The notes: a model not told the origin generated them from the letters alone. A stretch of 64,000 bases of DNA from JAUIAI01 sp050633665 (GCA_050633665.1 JBOEGY010000001.1:62001-126000); one strand, 5' to 3'. Positions 17,192 through 26,913 are shown, counted from the first letter of the stretch. Numbers and translations: made by a program.

Positions 17192-18442
17192 TCAGGCCGG
17201 TCCGCCGGCGAGATATTCTTGCGCGAGAGAAACGAACAAGGCGGCCCCCAGCGGAAGAATGTCGTCGTTAAAGTCATACAAGGTATTGTGTAAGAAGCAG
17301 CCGCCTTCCAGGCCGGACTGGCCAATTCGCAAGTAGGCGCCGGGACGTCGCTCCAACATGAACGAAAAGTCTTCTGCCCCCATGCTTGGGGGCAGCTCGC
17401 CGATCATGTTTTCGGGGCCGACCAATGCCGAGGCGATGCGAGCTGCAAATGCAGATTCGTCAGGTGAATTGACGGTTGCCGGGTAGATGTGGTCATAGGT
17501 GATCGTTGCGCTCGCTCCGAAGCCCTCTGCCACTGACTTCACCATGATAGCTAGTCTGCGTTCAATGTCGTTCTGAACTTCTTTTTTGAAGGTTCTGACC
17601 GTGCCGTCAAGTGTGGCGGAGGGCGGGATAACGCTGACGGCTGTCGGGTCACCGGCCCGCATTGAGCACAAACTGACAACAGCAGCGTCCATCGGGTTGA
17701 CGTTGCGGGAAACGATTGACTGGACTGCAGTAATAATCTGCGCGGCAACGACGACCGGGTCAACAGCCATGTAGGGGTGCGCGCCGTGACCGCCGCGTCC
17801 AGTGATTTCTATGCGTACCCGGTCCGCGGCCGCCATGACCGGACCGGGCCGAACTGAAATCTGCCCGGCCGGTAGTCCGGGCCAGTTGTGCATCGCAAAG
17901 ACCGCGTCGCATGGGAATTGTTCGAACAAGCCGTCATCGATCATGGCGCGCGCGCCAGCGTGCCCCTCTTCGGCGGGTTGAAAAATCAAATACACCGTGC
18001 CGGCAAAATCTCTTGCCTCGCATAGCTGGCGAGCCGCACCCAAAAGCATGGTGATGTGACCGTCGTGTCCGCAACCGTGCATCAGGCCGGGTTTTTTGGA
18101 ACGGTGCGAGAACTGATTGGCCTCGTGCATGGGCAAGGCGTCCATGTCGGCACGCAGGCCAACCGAGCGGACCGGCTCGCCTGATGCCTGTTTGCCTCGA
18201 ATGACTCCGACCACCCCTGTTTTGCCCAGACCACGGTGAATCTGATCGACCCCGTAGCGAAGCAGCTCGCTGGCAACCAATTCAGCGGTCTCGGTTTCTT
18301 CGAATGCCAATTCGGGATTCTCGTGGATCGCATGTCGCAGCCTGATCAGATCCGGATGGAACGCACGGATGGATTTGAGCGCTCGGTGACTCCCCAGATA
18401 GCCGCCGTCCGGCATCGAAGTTGTTAAATCACGTTGATTCAT
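17192..18442 (-). CDS. M20-family amidohydrolase (hippurate hydrolase-like)
   Basis: 416 residues. The metal site is visible as HGCGHDGH and QPAEEGHAGA, with HNWPGLPAG in the lid region and MGAEDFSFMLE near the end. The family removes acyl groups from amino acids (N-acyl- or hippurate-type substrates) in the cytoplasm with two divalent metals. The ATG at 18442 is chosen because AAGGAG lies about 10 nt upstream; the frame continues to 18508. It diverges from the lipoprotein peptidase gene. The exact acyl-amino-acid substrate is not predictable. Confidence 0.88.
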   Translation of the reverse strand: MNQRDLTTSMPDGGYLGSHRALKSIRAFHPDLIRLRHAIHENPELAFEETETAELVASELLRYGVDQIHRGLGKTGVVGVIRGKQASGEPVRSVGLRADMDALPMHEANQFSHRSKKPGLMHGCGHDGHITMLLGAARQLCEARDFAGTVYLIFQPAEEGHAGARAMIDDGLFEQFPCDAVFAMHNWPGLPAGQISVRPGPVMAAADRVRIEITGRGGHGAHPYMAVDPVVVAAQIITAVQSIVSRNVNPMDAAVVSLCSMRAGDPTAVSVIPPSATLDGTVRTFKKEVQNDIERRLAIMVKSVAEGFGASATITYDHIYPATVNSPDESAFAARIASALVGPENMIGELPPSMGAEDFSFMLERRPGAYLRIGQSGLEGGCFLHNTLYDFNDDILPLGAALFVSLAQEYLAGGPA

Positions 18443-18560
18443 TGGTGCGGGGCTCCTTGGCATGAAAACCAGGCTGTATGTTCTCAGATTGTGTTTATTC
18501 TCCCCCACGTTACCAGCAGAAGTCTGGCGACGGTCGCCGGGTCATGTTAAAAGCTGTGTT

Positions 18561-19721
18561 GTGACAACTAAATCAAATTCGCCGCACCGTTGGTTCGCCA
18601 GGTTTTCAGCCGCCGCAGTCTTGCGGCGGGGCGCTTTGCTGGCGATGATTCCGATGATCGCAGCGCTGAGTTCCTGTGCCGGCGGTGGCCTGGGCTATTA
18701 CTGGCAATCCGTGTCAGGGCATCTGGCCTTGATGCGGGGGAGTCGCCCTATCCCGGAAGTCATTGCTGATCCGGCAACCAAGTCCGAGATTCGGCGCAAA
18801 CTGGTGCTCGCAAAGGCAGCCCGTGCGTTTGCTGTTTCAGCATTATCCTTGCCAGATAACGGCAGCTATACTCAATATGCAGCTCTCGACCGGCCGTTCG
18901 TGCTGTGGAACGTTTTTGCGGCTGATGAGTTGTCCCTGAAACTCAAGACCTGGTGTTTTCCGGTTGCCGGCTGTATCGGCTATCGAGGGTATTATCGGCA
19001 GGATGATGCCAAGGCATTTGCCGCATCTCTTGGTGATCAGGTGGACGTGCGGGTCGGCGGCGTACCGGCTTACTCGACGCTCGGATGGTTCGATGACCCT
19101 CTGCCAAGCCCGGTTTTGCGTTATCCGGATACCGAGATTGCCCGACTGATATTTCATGAACTCGCCCATCAGGTGGTTTATCTGAAAGGCGATTCAACTT
19201 TTAACGAATCATTCGCCACAGCCGTCGAGACCGTTGGGGTTGAGCGCTGGCTGACGCATCGCGAGGCGCTGGATAACGATCCGCGACCTCGTCAAACGTA
19301 CGCAGCACACAGCCAGCGTAAGAAGGATTTTCTGGGCTTGCTGTTGGCAGCCCGGGCTCGGCTGGAGGCCATTTATGACGGCTCTGGTTCGGTGGCGAGC
19401 AAACGAGCGGGCAAACAGGCGACATTCGACTGGCTACGCCAGGAGCACCAGCGAATACGGGAAACCCGGTGGTCGGGCTATTCCGGCTACGATCGCTGGT
19501 TTGACCAGCCGCTGGGGAACGCGCACCTGGCCGCCGTCGGGGCTTACAATGACCGAGTGGATGCTTTTCTGGGCATGCTGAGCGAGGTAGATGGTGATCT
19601 CAAAAAATTCTTCGCTCTGGCCCGAGAAGTTGCCGGCCTTGAGCCTGAACAACGCAAGCACAGGCTTAATGCCTGGCATACAACAAGTGCTGGCCTGACC
19701 CGAGGGTCAACCAGCCCCTAA
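18561..19721 (+). CDS. Putative aminopeptidase, predicted lipoprotein
   Basis: About 386 residues from a GTG at 18561. A hydrophobic stretch ends in a lipobox (LSSCAGG). The zinc-peptidase motif is HELAHQ, with a downstream Glu in FNESFATAVETVG as probable third ligand. The arrangement matches the predicted aminopeptidase family COG4324. The start is uncertain: the frame is open from an ATG at 18462, and other in-frame starts lie closer to the lipobox. The protein would sit in the envelope. The substrate is unknown. Confidence 0.75.
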   Translation: MTTKSNSPHRWFARFSAAAVLRRGALLAMIPMIAALSSCAGGGLGYYWQSVSGHLALMRGSRPIPEVIADPATKSEIRRKLVLAKAARAFAVSALSLPDNGSYTQYAALDRPFVLWNVFAADELSLKLKTWCFPVAGCIGYRGYYRQDDAKAFAASLGDQVDVRVGGVPAYSTLGWFDDPLPSPVLRYPDTEIARLIFHELAHQVVYLKGDSTFNESFATAVETVGVERWLTHREALDNDPRPRQTYAAHSQRKKDFLGLLLAARARLEAIYDGSGSVASKRAGKQATFDWLRQEHQRIRETRWSGYSGYDRWFDQPLGNAHLAAVGAYNDRVDAFLGMLSEVDGDLKKFFALAREVAGLEPEQRKHRLNAWHTTSAGLTRGSTSP

Positions 19722-19737
19722 TGAAACCGGAGACTCT

Positions 19738-21426
19738 ATGGAACACGCTTGGTTCAAACACTACCCTGAAGGGGTTCCGCATCAAATTGACTATACCCAA
19801 TACGGTTCACTGGTTGATCTGCTTGATGACTCCTTCAAGCAGCATGCTGGCCGGGACGCCTATGTCGGTTTTGGCAAGGCGACTACGTTTGCGGAAGTCG
19901 ATTCAACTTCGCACCTGGTCGCTGCCTGGCTGCAATCCAAAGGCCTGAAAAAAGGCGACCGGGTCGCAATCATGATGCCCAATATCATCCAATATCCGAT
20001 TGTATTGGCTGGGGTGTTGAGAGCCGGTCTGGTGGTGGTTAACGTCAATCCGTTGTATACAGCGCGCGAGCTGGAGCATCAGCTAAAGGATTCCGGCGCA
20101 CGAGCAATTTTCATTCTTGAAAACTTTGCCACCACGCTGCAAGAGGTTATCGCCCGTACCGAGATCGAACATGTGGTCGTTGCCTCCATGGGTGAGACCT
20201 TGGGTCTGGTCAAAGGGGCTATCGTTAATTTTGTGGTGCGTCATGTTAAGAAAATGGTGCCCGCATTCAATCTGCCGGGTTCAGTCAAGTACAGCACTGT
20301 CCTTGCCGAAGGCAGCGGTATGCCTTTTGAGCGACCCACTATTACGCTTGACGACCTGGCCTTCCTGCAATACACCGGCGGCACAACCGGCGTATCAAAG
20401 GGAGCCACGTTATTACACAAGAACATTCTGGCGAATGTCTTGCAATCAGAAGCCTGGAGTGATCCGGTCTTTAACGATGCCTCCAGCGGTGCTTCGTCTG
20501 ATCAGGCGGTGATTGTCTGCGCGCTGCCGCTTTACCATATCTTTGCCTTGACTGTCTGTTGCCTGCTGGGCATGAGACAGGGCGCACTCATAGTGCTGAT
20601 TCCGAATCCGCGTGATTTGCCCGCGCTGGTCAAAGAGATCGCACCGTACAAGATCACGCACTTTCCGGCGGTCAACACGCTGTATAACGCCTTGGTCAAT
20701 CATCCTGAATTCCGGAAGCTGGATTTTTCCGAGTTGCGCATTTCCAATGGCGGCGGCATGGCGGTTCAGGAGGCGGTTGCCAAAGAATGGTACGAGCTCA
20801 CCGGGTGTCCGATTATCGAAGGTTATGGATTGAGTGAAACCTCGCCTTCAGCAACCTGTAATCCGGCTACCGCCACAACGTTTAGCGGCAACATTGGTGT
20901 GCCGCTGCCATCGACTGAAATCATTCTGCTCGACGAAGAAGGCAATCCGGTGCCAAACGGCGAGCCAGGTGAGATTGCGATTCGTGGGCCGCAGGTGATG
21001 GCCGGCTATTGGCAACGGCCGGACGAGACGGCAAAAGTCATGACACCCGATGGTTACTTCAAGAGTGGCGATATCGGTGTGATGACCGATGATGGCTATA
21101 CCAAAATCGTCGATCGTAAGAAAGACATGATCTTGGTCTCCGGCTTCAATGTCTTTCCCAATGAGGTCGAGGGCGTTGTTCAAAACCACGAGAAAGTGCT
21201 GGAGTGCGCCGCCGTCGGCGTGCCGGACGAAAAGTCCGGCGAAGCCGTTAAGTTGTTTGTCGTCAAAAAATCTCCTGATCTGACCGAACAGGAGTTGCGC
21301 GACTACTGTAAGGAACAGTTGACTGGGTACAAACGTCCGACTTATATCGAGTTTCGCGACGACTTGCCCAAGACCAATGTCGGCAAGATATTGCGTCGCG
21401 AATTACGCGATGAAGTAAAGGCGTAG
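19738..21426 (+). CDS. fadD: Long-chain fatty acid-CoA ligase
   Basis: 562 residues, the length of FadD. The AMP-forming P-loop is YTGGTTGVSKGA, with the later motifs EGYGLSETSP, SGDIGVMTDDGY and the lysine-containing C-terminal PKTNVGKILRRELRDE. It activates fatty acids to acyl-CoA at the inner membrane for beta-oxidation. It follows the peptidase gene by 16 bp but is functionally unrelated to it. It converges with the aryl-CoA ligase operon. Confidence 0.93.
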   Translation: MEHAWFKHYPEGVPHQIDYTQYGSLVDLLDDSFKQHAGRDAYVGFGKATTFAEVDSTSHLVAAWLQSKGLKKGDRVAIMMPNIIQYPIVLAGVLRAGLVVVNVNPLYTARELEHQLKDSGARAIFILENFATTLQEVIARTEIEHVVVASMGETLGLVKGAIVNFVVRHVKKMVPAFNLPGSVKYSTVLAEGSGMPFERPTITLDDLAFLQYTGGTTGVSKGATLLHKNILANVLQSEAWSDPVFNDASSGASSDQAVIVCALPLYHIFALTVCCLLGMRQGALIVLIPNPRDLPALVKEIAPYKITHFPAVNTLYNALVNHPEFRKLDFSELRISNGGGMAVQEAVAKEWYELTGCPIIEGYGLSETSPSATCNPATATTFSGNIGVPLPSTEIILLDEEGNPVPNGEPGEIAIRGPQVMAGYWQRPDETAKVMTPDGYFKSGDIGVMTDDGYTKIVDRKKDMILVSGFNVFPNEVEGVVQNHEKVLECAAVGVPDEKSGEAVKLFVVKKSPDLTEQELRDYCKEQLTGYKRPTYIEFRDDLPKTNVGKILRRELRDEVKA

Positions 21427-21449
21427 GAGGCCGCCAGGTCTGCTGAGCA

Positions 21450-23075
21450 TTAGCGCAGCCGAAACCGCTGGAGTTTTCCGGTTTCGGTGCGCGGCAATGT
21501 TGCGGCAAAGTTAATCTGGCGTGGGTACTTGTACGGAGCGATTCGTGCTTTTACCCAGTCCTGAAGGGTTTTGATCATCGCATCGTCGCCTTCAAAGCCC
21601 GCATTTAATACCACTGTTGCCTGAACGATCTGACCTCTGGCCTCGTCCGCAACGCCGACTACGCCGCATTCGGAAACTGCCTCATGGGCAAGCAAGGCGT
21701 CTTCAACCTCTGGGCCGGCAATGTTGTAGCCTGCTGAAACGATCATGTCATCAGAGCGGGCCTGATAGTAAAAATACCCGTCTTCATCCATTAAGAACGT
21801 GTCGCCCGTCAGGTTCCAGCCGTCTTTGACATAAATACTCTGGCGCTCGTCAGCCAGGTAGCGGCACCCGGTTGGCCCGATCACGGCGAGCCGACCGATT
21901 TCGCCGGGCGGCAGGGTGTTCATTTGATCATCAACCACTCGGGCTTGATAACCTGGGATGACTTGCCCGATAGCGCCGCGTCGGCTTTTCTCTGGCGCTG
22001 ACGAGATGAATATATGAATCATCTCGGTCGCTCCGATACCGTCGGTAATGGCAATGCCGGTCGCTTTTTCGAACGCATCGCGGGTCGCTATCGGTAAGGC
22101 CTCACCGGCTGAAACACAGGCTCTAAGGCTGGCCAGCGAGTAGTCTGCGCTCTTGGCCGCCATCTGCCGGTAGAAGGTGGGGGCGGTAAAACAAATCGTG
22201 ACCTTGTGTTTATCTATTGCGGCCAGTAATCCGGTCGGATCGGTTTTTTCAATCAGCAAGGTCGATGCGCCAACCCGCATCGGGAAACACAACATGCCGC
22301 CAAGTCCGAAAGTAAATGCCAGCGGTGGCGTGCCAGTGAATATGTCGTTCGCGGCGGGTTTGAGCACATGGCGTGGAAACAAATCGCACATCGCAATGAT
22401 GTCGCGATGAAAGTGCACCGTACCTTTCGGGCTCCCGGTCGTGCCGGAGGTGAACGCAATCAGCGCCGGGTCGTCGGCCGCAGTGTCGCAGGCCTGAGCG
22501 GTTGATGGTTGCAAAGCGCAGCGATTTTCGAGGCTGTCAGGCGTATTGGCAGACGCATTGAAGCTGCCGACTAATCGTAGTGTCGGACAGCTCCGGGCTG
22601 CGATCTGCATTTGATCCATCAGTGCAGCGTCACACAAGGCCGCCGTGATCTGGGCCTTGTCGATGATCGTCATCAGTTCCTGCGCGCGCAGCAACGGCAT
22701 GGTCGGCACCGCAACCAGCCCGCATTTGATCACCGCCAGCATGGCGGCGGCCATCATCGGGTTATTGGCCCCTCGCAGCAAAACCCTGTTGCCTGGAACC
22801 AGTTGCCAGTCGTGGCGCAGGACGCCGCAGATTCTGTCGACTCGTTCCTGTAGTTGTTGGTAGGTGAGCGTTGTGTGATCGGTATGAATGACCGGTCGCG
22901 CCCCGTCGTTGCCGTTGGCTACCCGTTTATCCAGTAGCTCGGCAGTGGCGTTCAGGCGCGGGCCATAGTCTAGGCCTGCGGCGTTGGGCGAGAGTGTTGG
23001 CCATTGATCAACCGGCGGCAGGTTGTCTCGGACAAAGAGATCGAGATGAGCGGTTCGGGTTGCCTCAGGGGTCAT
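21450..23075 (-). CDS. Benzoate/2-aminobenzoate-CoA ligase-family enzyme
   Basis: 541 residues. The adenylation P-loop is FTSGTTGSPKGT, followed by DGIGATEMIHIF, GWNLTGDTFLMDEDGYFYYQARSDDMI and the C-terminal LPRTETGKLQRF. GATEM and the overall pattern fit ligases acting on benzoate, anthranilate or related aromatic acids. The ATG at 23075 has GAGGAG 6 nt upstream; the longer frame to 23240 is not needed. It is the last gene of the MarR-headed operon marR-hydratase-dehydrogenase-ligase. Substrate assignment is by family resemblance only. Confidence 0.85.
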   Translation of the reverse strand: MTPEATRTAHLDLFVRDNLPPVDQWPTLSPNAAGLDYGPRLNATAELLDKRVANGNDGARPVIHTDHTTLTYQQLQERVDRICGVLRHDWQLVPGNRVLLRGANNPMMAAAMLAVIKCGLVAVPTMPLLRAQELMTIIDKAQITAALCDAALMDQMQIAARSCPTLRLVGSFNASANTPDSLENRCALQPSTAQACDTAADDPALIAFTSGTTGSPKGTVHFHRDIIAMCDLFPRHVLKPAANDIFTGTPPLAFTFGLGGMLCFPMRVGASTLLIEKTDPTGLLAAIDKHKVTICFTAPTFYRQMAAKSADYSLASLRACVSAGEALPIATRDAFEKATGIAITDGIGATEMIHIFISSAPEKSRRGAIGQVIPGYQARVVDDQMNTLPPGEIGRLAVIGPTGCRYLADERQSIYVKDGWNLTGDTFLMDEDGYFYYQARSDDMIVSAGYNIAGPEVEDALLAHEAVSECGVVGVADEARGQIVQATVVLNAGFEGDDAMIKTLQDWVKARIAPYKYPRQINFAATLPRTETGKLQRFRLR

Positions 23076-23103
23076 CTTTACTCCTCGGTGACGGTTTGGT
23101 TGC

Positions 23104-24273
23104 CTAAGCTGTTGTCTTGAGCAGTTCGCGCGCAATGATGAGTTTTTGCACTTCAGTGGCGCCTTCGTAGATTCGCAGCGCGCGGATTTCCCGGTACAGG
23201 CTTTCCACCATCTGCCCTTTGGTGACGCCAAGTCCGCCAAACATCTGGACGGCGCGATCGATGATTTTCTGGGCCGATTCAGTGGCGGTCATTTTTGCCA
23301 TCGCAGCTTCTCGGGTGGTGCGTTGCCCGGTGACGTCACGCTGCCAGGCAGCGCGATAAGTAAGCAAGGCGGAGGCATCAATATCGGTCGCCATTTCCGC
23401 CAGTCCGGCCTGGGTAAGCTGAAAATCAGCCAGCGTCTGGCCAAACATCTTGCGCTGGCCGGCATGAGCCAGCGCTTCCTGCAGGGCGCGTCTGGCAAAA
23501 CCGAGCGCTGCCGCGGCGACCGAGCTGCGAAAGACGTCTAGTACCGACATGGCGAGTTTGAAACCGGCGCCGGCCTCGCCTAGCAAATGATTTGCCGGAA
23601 TTCGACAGTCTTCAAAGGCCAGGGTGGCTAAAGGGTGCGGAGCCATGACGTCAATGCGCTCGGCGATGTGCAGGCCAGGCGTTTCCGCCGGCACCAGGAA
23701 CGCGGATATGCCGCGCGCGCCGGGCTCATCTGCGCTGCGCGCAAAAACACAATAGAAGTCAGCGATCCCGCCGTTTGAGATCCAGGTTTTTTCACCGTTC
23801 AGGACCCACTCTTCACCTTCCTGGGTAGCGCGGCACTGCATTGCCGCCACGTCAGAGCCGGCGTCTGGTTCGCTTAAGGCAAACGCGGCGATTTTTTCGC
23901 CGCGCGCGACGGCTGGCAACCACTGGCTTTGGAGTTCTCTGTTGCCGCCGAACGACAGCGGACCGCTACCCAGGCCTTGCATTGCGAAGCTGAAATCAGC
24001 CAGACCATCGTATCGGGCGATAGTTTCGCGAAGCAGGCAGATAGACCGTGATTCGAGTGCTTCGAATTGCCCGCCAAAAGCGGCCGGGACGCAGTATTTG
24101 AGCCAGCCCGCAGCGCCCAGTCGGGAAACCAGATCGCGGCACCGGTCATCGACATCAACCGAGTGATGGTCCGAATTGGCAAGCTGTCCGTCACACCACT
24201 GACTCAGCGCTGATTCCAGTTCGCGGTGTCTTGCTTCAAACAAGGGCAGCGCAAGGTAAGTCGTATCACGCAT
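23104..24273 (-). CDS. Acyl-CoA dehydrogenase
   Basis: 389 residues. FAD- and substrate-binding motifs are FALSEPDAGSDVAAM and TWISNGGIADFYCVFA; the catalytic base is the Glu in RIYEGATEVQ near the C-terminus. It oxidises an acyl-CoA to the 2,3-enoyl-CoA and gives electrons to ETF. It sits 2 bp after the hydratase gene in transcription order and 28 bp before the ligase gene, so the three should act on one compound. ETF genes are not in the window. Confidence 0.93.
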   Translation of the reverse strand: MRDTTYLALPLFEARHRELESALSQWCDGQLANSDHHSVDVDDRCRDLVSRLGAAGWLKYCVPAAFGGQFEALESRSICLLRETIARYDGLADFSFAMQGLGSGPLSFGGNRELQSQWLPAVARGEKIAAFALSEPDAGSDVAAMQCRATQEGEEWVLNGEKTWISNGGIADFYCVFARSADEPGARGISAFLVPAETPGLHIAERIDVMAPHPLATLAFEDCRIPANHLLGEAGAGFKLAMSVLDVFRSSVAAAALGFARRALQEALAHAGQRKMFGQTLADFQLTQAGLAEMATDIDASALLTYRAAWQRDVTGQRTTREAAMAKMTATESAQKIIDRAVQMFGGLGVTKGQMVESLYREIRALRIYEGATEVQKLIIARELLKTTA

Positions 24274-24275
24274 GG

Positions 24276-25124
24276 CTAGTTGCCTTGAAAATTTGGAAGT
24301 TTTTTGGCTGCAAATGCTTCATAAGCGCGGCGGAAGTCTTCAGTCTGCATACAGATGGCTTGAGCCTGGGCTTCGGCTTCCAGTGCCTGCTCAACACTCA
24401 TCGACCACTCCTGGTGCAACATGTTCTTGGTCATGGCATGAGCAAACCCCGGGCCGGCGGCTATTGAGGAGGCCAGTTCCGTGGCCCGCTCATGCAAGGC
24501 GTCGGCCTCATGAATGCTGTTGTAGAAGCCCCAGTCAAGACCTTCTTCTGCGCCGAGCGAGCGTCCGGTGAACAGCAACTCGCTTGCCCGGCCCTGTCCA
24601 ATCAGGCGTGGCAGCATTGTGCAGGCTGCCATATCGCAACCCGCCAGCCCGACCCGCACGAAAAGAAACGCGGTTTTGGCGGTGGGTGTGGCCAGGCGGA
24701 AGTCACTAGACAGGGCAATAATGGCGCCGGCGCCGGCGCAGATGCCGTCAATGGCTGCAATGATGGGTTGCGGACACTTGCGCATTGCCAACACCAGATC
24801 GCCGGTCATTCGGGTAAATTCCAGAAGTTCAGGCATCTCCATCCCAACCAGCGGCCCGATGATTTCGTGAACATCGCCGCCCGACGAAAAATTGCCCCCT
24901 TCGCCGCTGATGATCACCGTTTTGACATCATCGGCATAGCTGAGGGATCGAAACAAATCTCGTAATTCGGAATATGAGTCGAACGTGAGCGGATTTTTGC
25001 GTTCAGGCCGATTCAATGTGATCCGGGCAACACCGTTCTCGGCGCATTGCCATGAAAAATGCCTGGCTTGATAGCCGGCCATAAGTCGTTCACGGTTGCG
25101 GTTGACTGGTCGGTCTGTTGTCAT
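24276..25124 (-). CDS. Enoyl-CoA hydratase/isomerase-family protein
   Basis: 282 residues. The crotonase-fold oxyanion-hole segments are NFSSGGDVHEI and DGICAGAGAIIALSSDFRLA. The first catalytic Glu of classical hydratases is not obvious: the aligned segment reads RVGLAGCDMAA, so the chemistry may differ from simple hydration. It follows marR by 5 bp and precedes the dehydrogenase by 2 bp, with AAGGAT upstream. Similar proteins sit in aerobic 2-aminobenzoyl-CoA or salicylyl-CoA gene clusters. Confidence 0.88.
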   Translation of the reverse strand: MTTDRPVNRNRERLMAGYQARHFSWQCAENGVARITLNRPERKNPLTFDSYSELRDLFRSLSYADDVKTVIISGEGGNFSSGGDVHEIIGPLVGMEMPELLEFTRMTGDLVLAMRKCPQPIIAAIDGICAGAGAIIALSSDFRLATPTAKTAFLFVRVGLAGCDMAACTMLPRLIGQGRASELLFTGRSLGAEEGLDWGFYNSIHEADALHERATELASSIAAGPGFAHAMTKNMLHQEWSMSVEQALEAEAQAQAICMQTEDFRRAYEAFAAKKLPNFQGN

Positions 25125-25129
25125 TGGAT

Positions 25130-25627
25130 TTATCCTTGCTCTGGCGGGTTAGCGGCTTTGTTGACACTGGCTTTGAGGTTGCCCAGCAGTTCATACAGTG
25201 TGGTGATGTCATCGCTGCCGAGCAGATTGGTCAGCTCGCCTATCCATTGCTCGTGGGCAATCGCCATCGCCGTAAAACGCGTGCGCCCGGAATCGGTCAG
25301 TTTTACTTTGGTGACCCGCCGGTCTTCGGGGTCCGTGGCGCGCTCGATGAACCCTTCCTGTTCGAGCTGTTCGGTCAGGGCGGTAATGTTTCCCCCGGTC
25401 ACCATCATCTGCCGGGACAGTTCGCTCATGCGCAGGCCGGATTCGGTGCGCTCAAGCTGGGCAAGCAAATCAAAGCGGGGCAGGGTGCTGGCGAAATCGG
25501 TTCGCAGGCGTGCTCGAATCGATTGCTCAACCAGGTTCGTGCAGGTAAGTAGGCGTAACCACAGCTTGAGGGGGCCGTGGTCGGAGGCCGCAGCCCGGGT
25601 TTCCAGATCGACGGAGTTCGCATTCAT
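25130..25627 (-). CDS. MarR-family transcriptional regulator
   Basis: 165 residues. The winged-helix core is LRMSELSRQMMVTGGNITALTEQLEQEGFIERATDPEDRRVTKVKLTD, with the Asp-Arg-Arg wing signature. MarR proteins are dimeric repressors released by small aromatic or CoA ligands. It is the first gene of a four-gene operon. A perfect palindrome lies 5 bp upstream of its start, so autorepression of the whole operon is likely. The effector is probably the CoA thioester made by the ligase; this is inferred from related systems. Confidence 0.9.
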   Translation of the reverse strand: MNANSVDLETRAAASDHGPLKLWLRLLTCTNLVEQSIRARLRTDFASTLPRFDLLAQLERTESGLRMSELSRQMMVTGGNITALTEQLEQEGFIERATDPEDRRVTKVKLTDSGRTRFTAMAIAHEQWIGELTNLLGSDDITTLYELLGNLKASVNKAANPPEQG

Positions 25628-25631
25628 GCAA

Positions 25632-25651
25632 TTAGTTTAAGCCTAAACTAA
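25632..25651. promoter_or_regulatory. MarR-type operator palindrome
   Basis: TTAGTTTA and TAAACTAA form a perfect 8-bp inverted repeat around the spacer AGCC. It lies 5 bp upstream of the marR start codon, in the position of the promoter or start site. The size and symmetry suit a MarR dimer. Confidence 0.75.
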
Positions 25652-25702
25652 CTGGGTTGGCGATTTTGCTTTCTGATTCGCCCGAGTCCATTGGGCCGAG
25701 CA

Positions 25703-25730
25703 TAAAAAAAGCGCCGGGTTTCCCGGCGCT
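25703..25730 (-). terminator. Terminator of the porin gene
   Basis: Read on the minus strand, AGCGCCGGG pairs with CCCGGCGCT around three A, followed by T7. It lies 55 bp after the porin stop. Confidence 0.9.
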
Positions 25731-25784
25731 TAGTCACTACTTGTTAGTCACTTCACTAACATCGGCTCGTAGGCCGATTTTTTC

Positions 25785-26717
25785 TTAGAACTTGTGACGG
25801 ATACCCACTGAAATGAACTGCGGGTCGTCAGCGTTGTCGATGCGGTCAAGGCCCAAAGAAGCGTACCAGTTGGTGCGCTTGGACATAGCGTGACCATATG
25901 ACAGGCCGATTTCCATTGAGTCGTTGCCGCCGTCAATTTCTTTGTTCAACAGGTTGAAAACCATGTTGCCAGAAGCGCCGATTTTCAGGCCGAGTGACAG
26001 ATCGATGTCAGTACGGTCGCCGCCGCCGTCTACGTCAGAAGCACCATAGTTCAAGCCAACGCCGAATGCGCCGAGTTGCACTTTACCGCCAATGTGCATG
26101 ATGGTCTGGGTGCCTTCGTCGTGGTAACCACCACCGATGCCCCATGAACCGCCTTTGTAGTTAACACCGAGGCCGATTACGTCGTCAGGATTGAGAGCAC
26201 CAGAACGCTCGCCTGGAGCGTAGGCTGCAATCAATGAAACGCCGCCGAACTTGTTACGGTACTCAAGCATGTTGTCCAGACGGCCAGCACTACCGGCGAT
26301 GCCGTAGTGGTTGTTATGCCAGCCGAAGCCTGAGAAGTCGTAGCCGATTGAGCTATAAAAGATCGGTGTGTACTGACGGCCGAAGCGAACTTCACCGAAA
26401 CCGCCTTTCAGGCCAACGCGAGCCTGACGACCGAAGAACTTGCCTTCTGAGTCGCCGTCATCGACGTCCAGGCCCATTTCGAAACGGAAGTTGGCTGACA
26501 AGCCGCCGCCCAGATCTTCACTACCCTGAACACCAACCCGTGAGCCAGACTGAAGACCGTCGTGCATGACGAGGTCGCTACCAGCACCGCCGTTTGCGGC
26601 TGAATTTTCTGAGGTAAAGCCAACATCACCAATACCGTACAACTGAACATTTGTTTGAGCGAAAGCTGCTGCGGGGAGTGCTGCCGCAACCGCTAATGCG
26701 ATGAATGATTTTTTCAT
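25785..26717 (-). CDS. Outer-membrane porin (Gram-negative general porin type)
   Basis: 310 residues. The signal peptide MKKSFIALAVAAALPAAAFA is followed by TNVQLYGIGDVGF, the classical first strand of trimeric porins, then SRVGVQGSEDLGGGLSANFRFEMG and VGLKGGFGEVRFGRQYTP with the charged constriction segment, ending in FISVGIRHKF with terminal Phe. It forms a diffusion channel in the outer membrane. The ATG at 26717 has AGGAGA 7 nt upstream. It has its own terminator and no operon partner. Substrate preference is unknown. Confidence 0.93.
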   Translation of the reverse strand: MKKSFIALAVAAALPAAAFAQTNVQLYGIGDVGFTSENSAANGGAGSDLVMHDGLQSGSRVGVQGSEDLGGGLSANFRFEMGLDVDDGDSEGKFFGRQARVGLKGGFGEVRFGRQYTPIFYSSIGYDFSGFGWHNNHYGIAGSAGRLDNMLEYRNKFGGVSLIAAYAPGERSGALNPDDVIGLGVNYKGGSWGIGGGYHDEGTQTIMHIGGKVQLGAFGVGLNYGASDVDGGGDRTDIDLSLGLKIGASGNMVFNLLNKEIDGGNDSMEIGLSYGHAMSKRTNWYASLGLDRIDNADDPQFISVGIRHKF

Positions 26718-26913
26718 TGAGTAATCTCCTAGGTTTCTCATAAATCAATGGTGGCAGGTCAACCACCGCAACTCCCCGAGTTCTGATTTTTTCCTCGGCA
26801 AGAAGTTAAGGTTATTCTCACCAAATTCGATCCGGGGTCAAAGCGCTGCGTCGCTTGAAGTCCCATTTTTCCTGTTTCCTGTGGCCACCCTGCAACAAAC
26901 TTGGAGCGACCGT

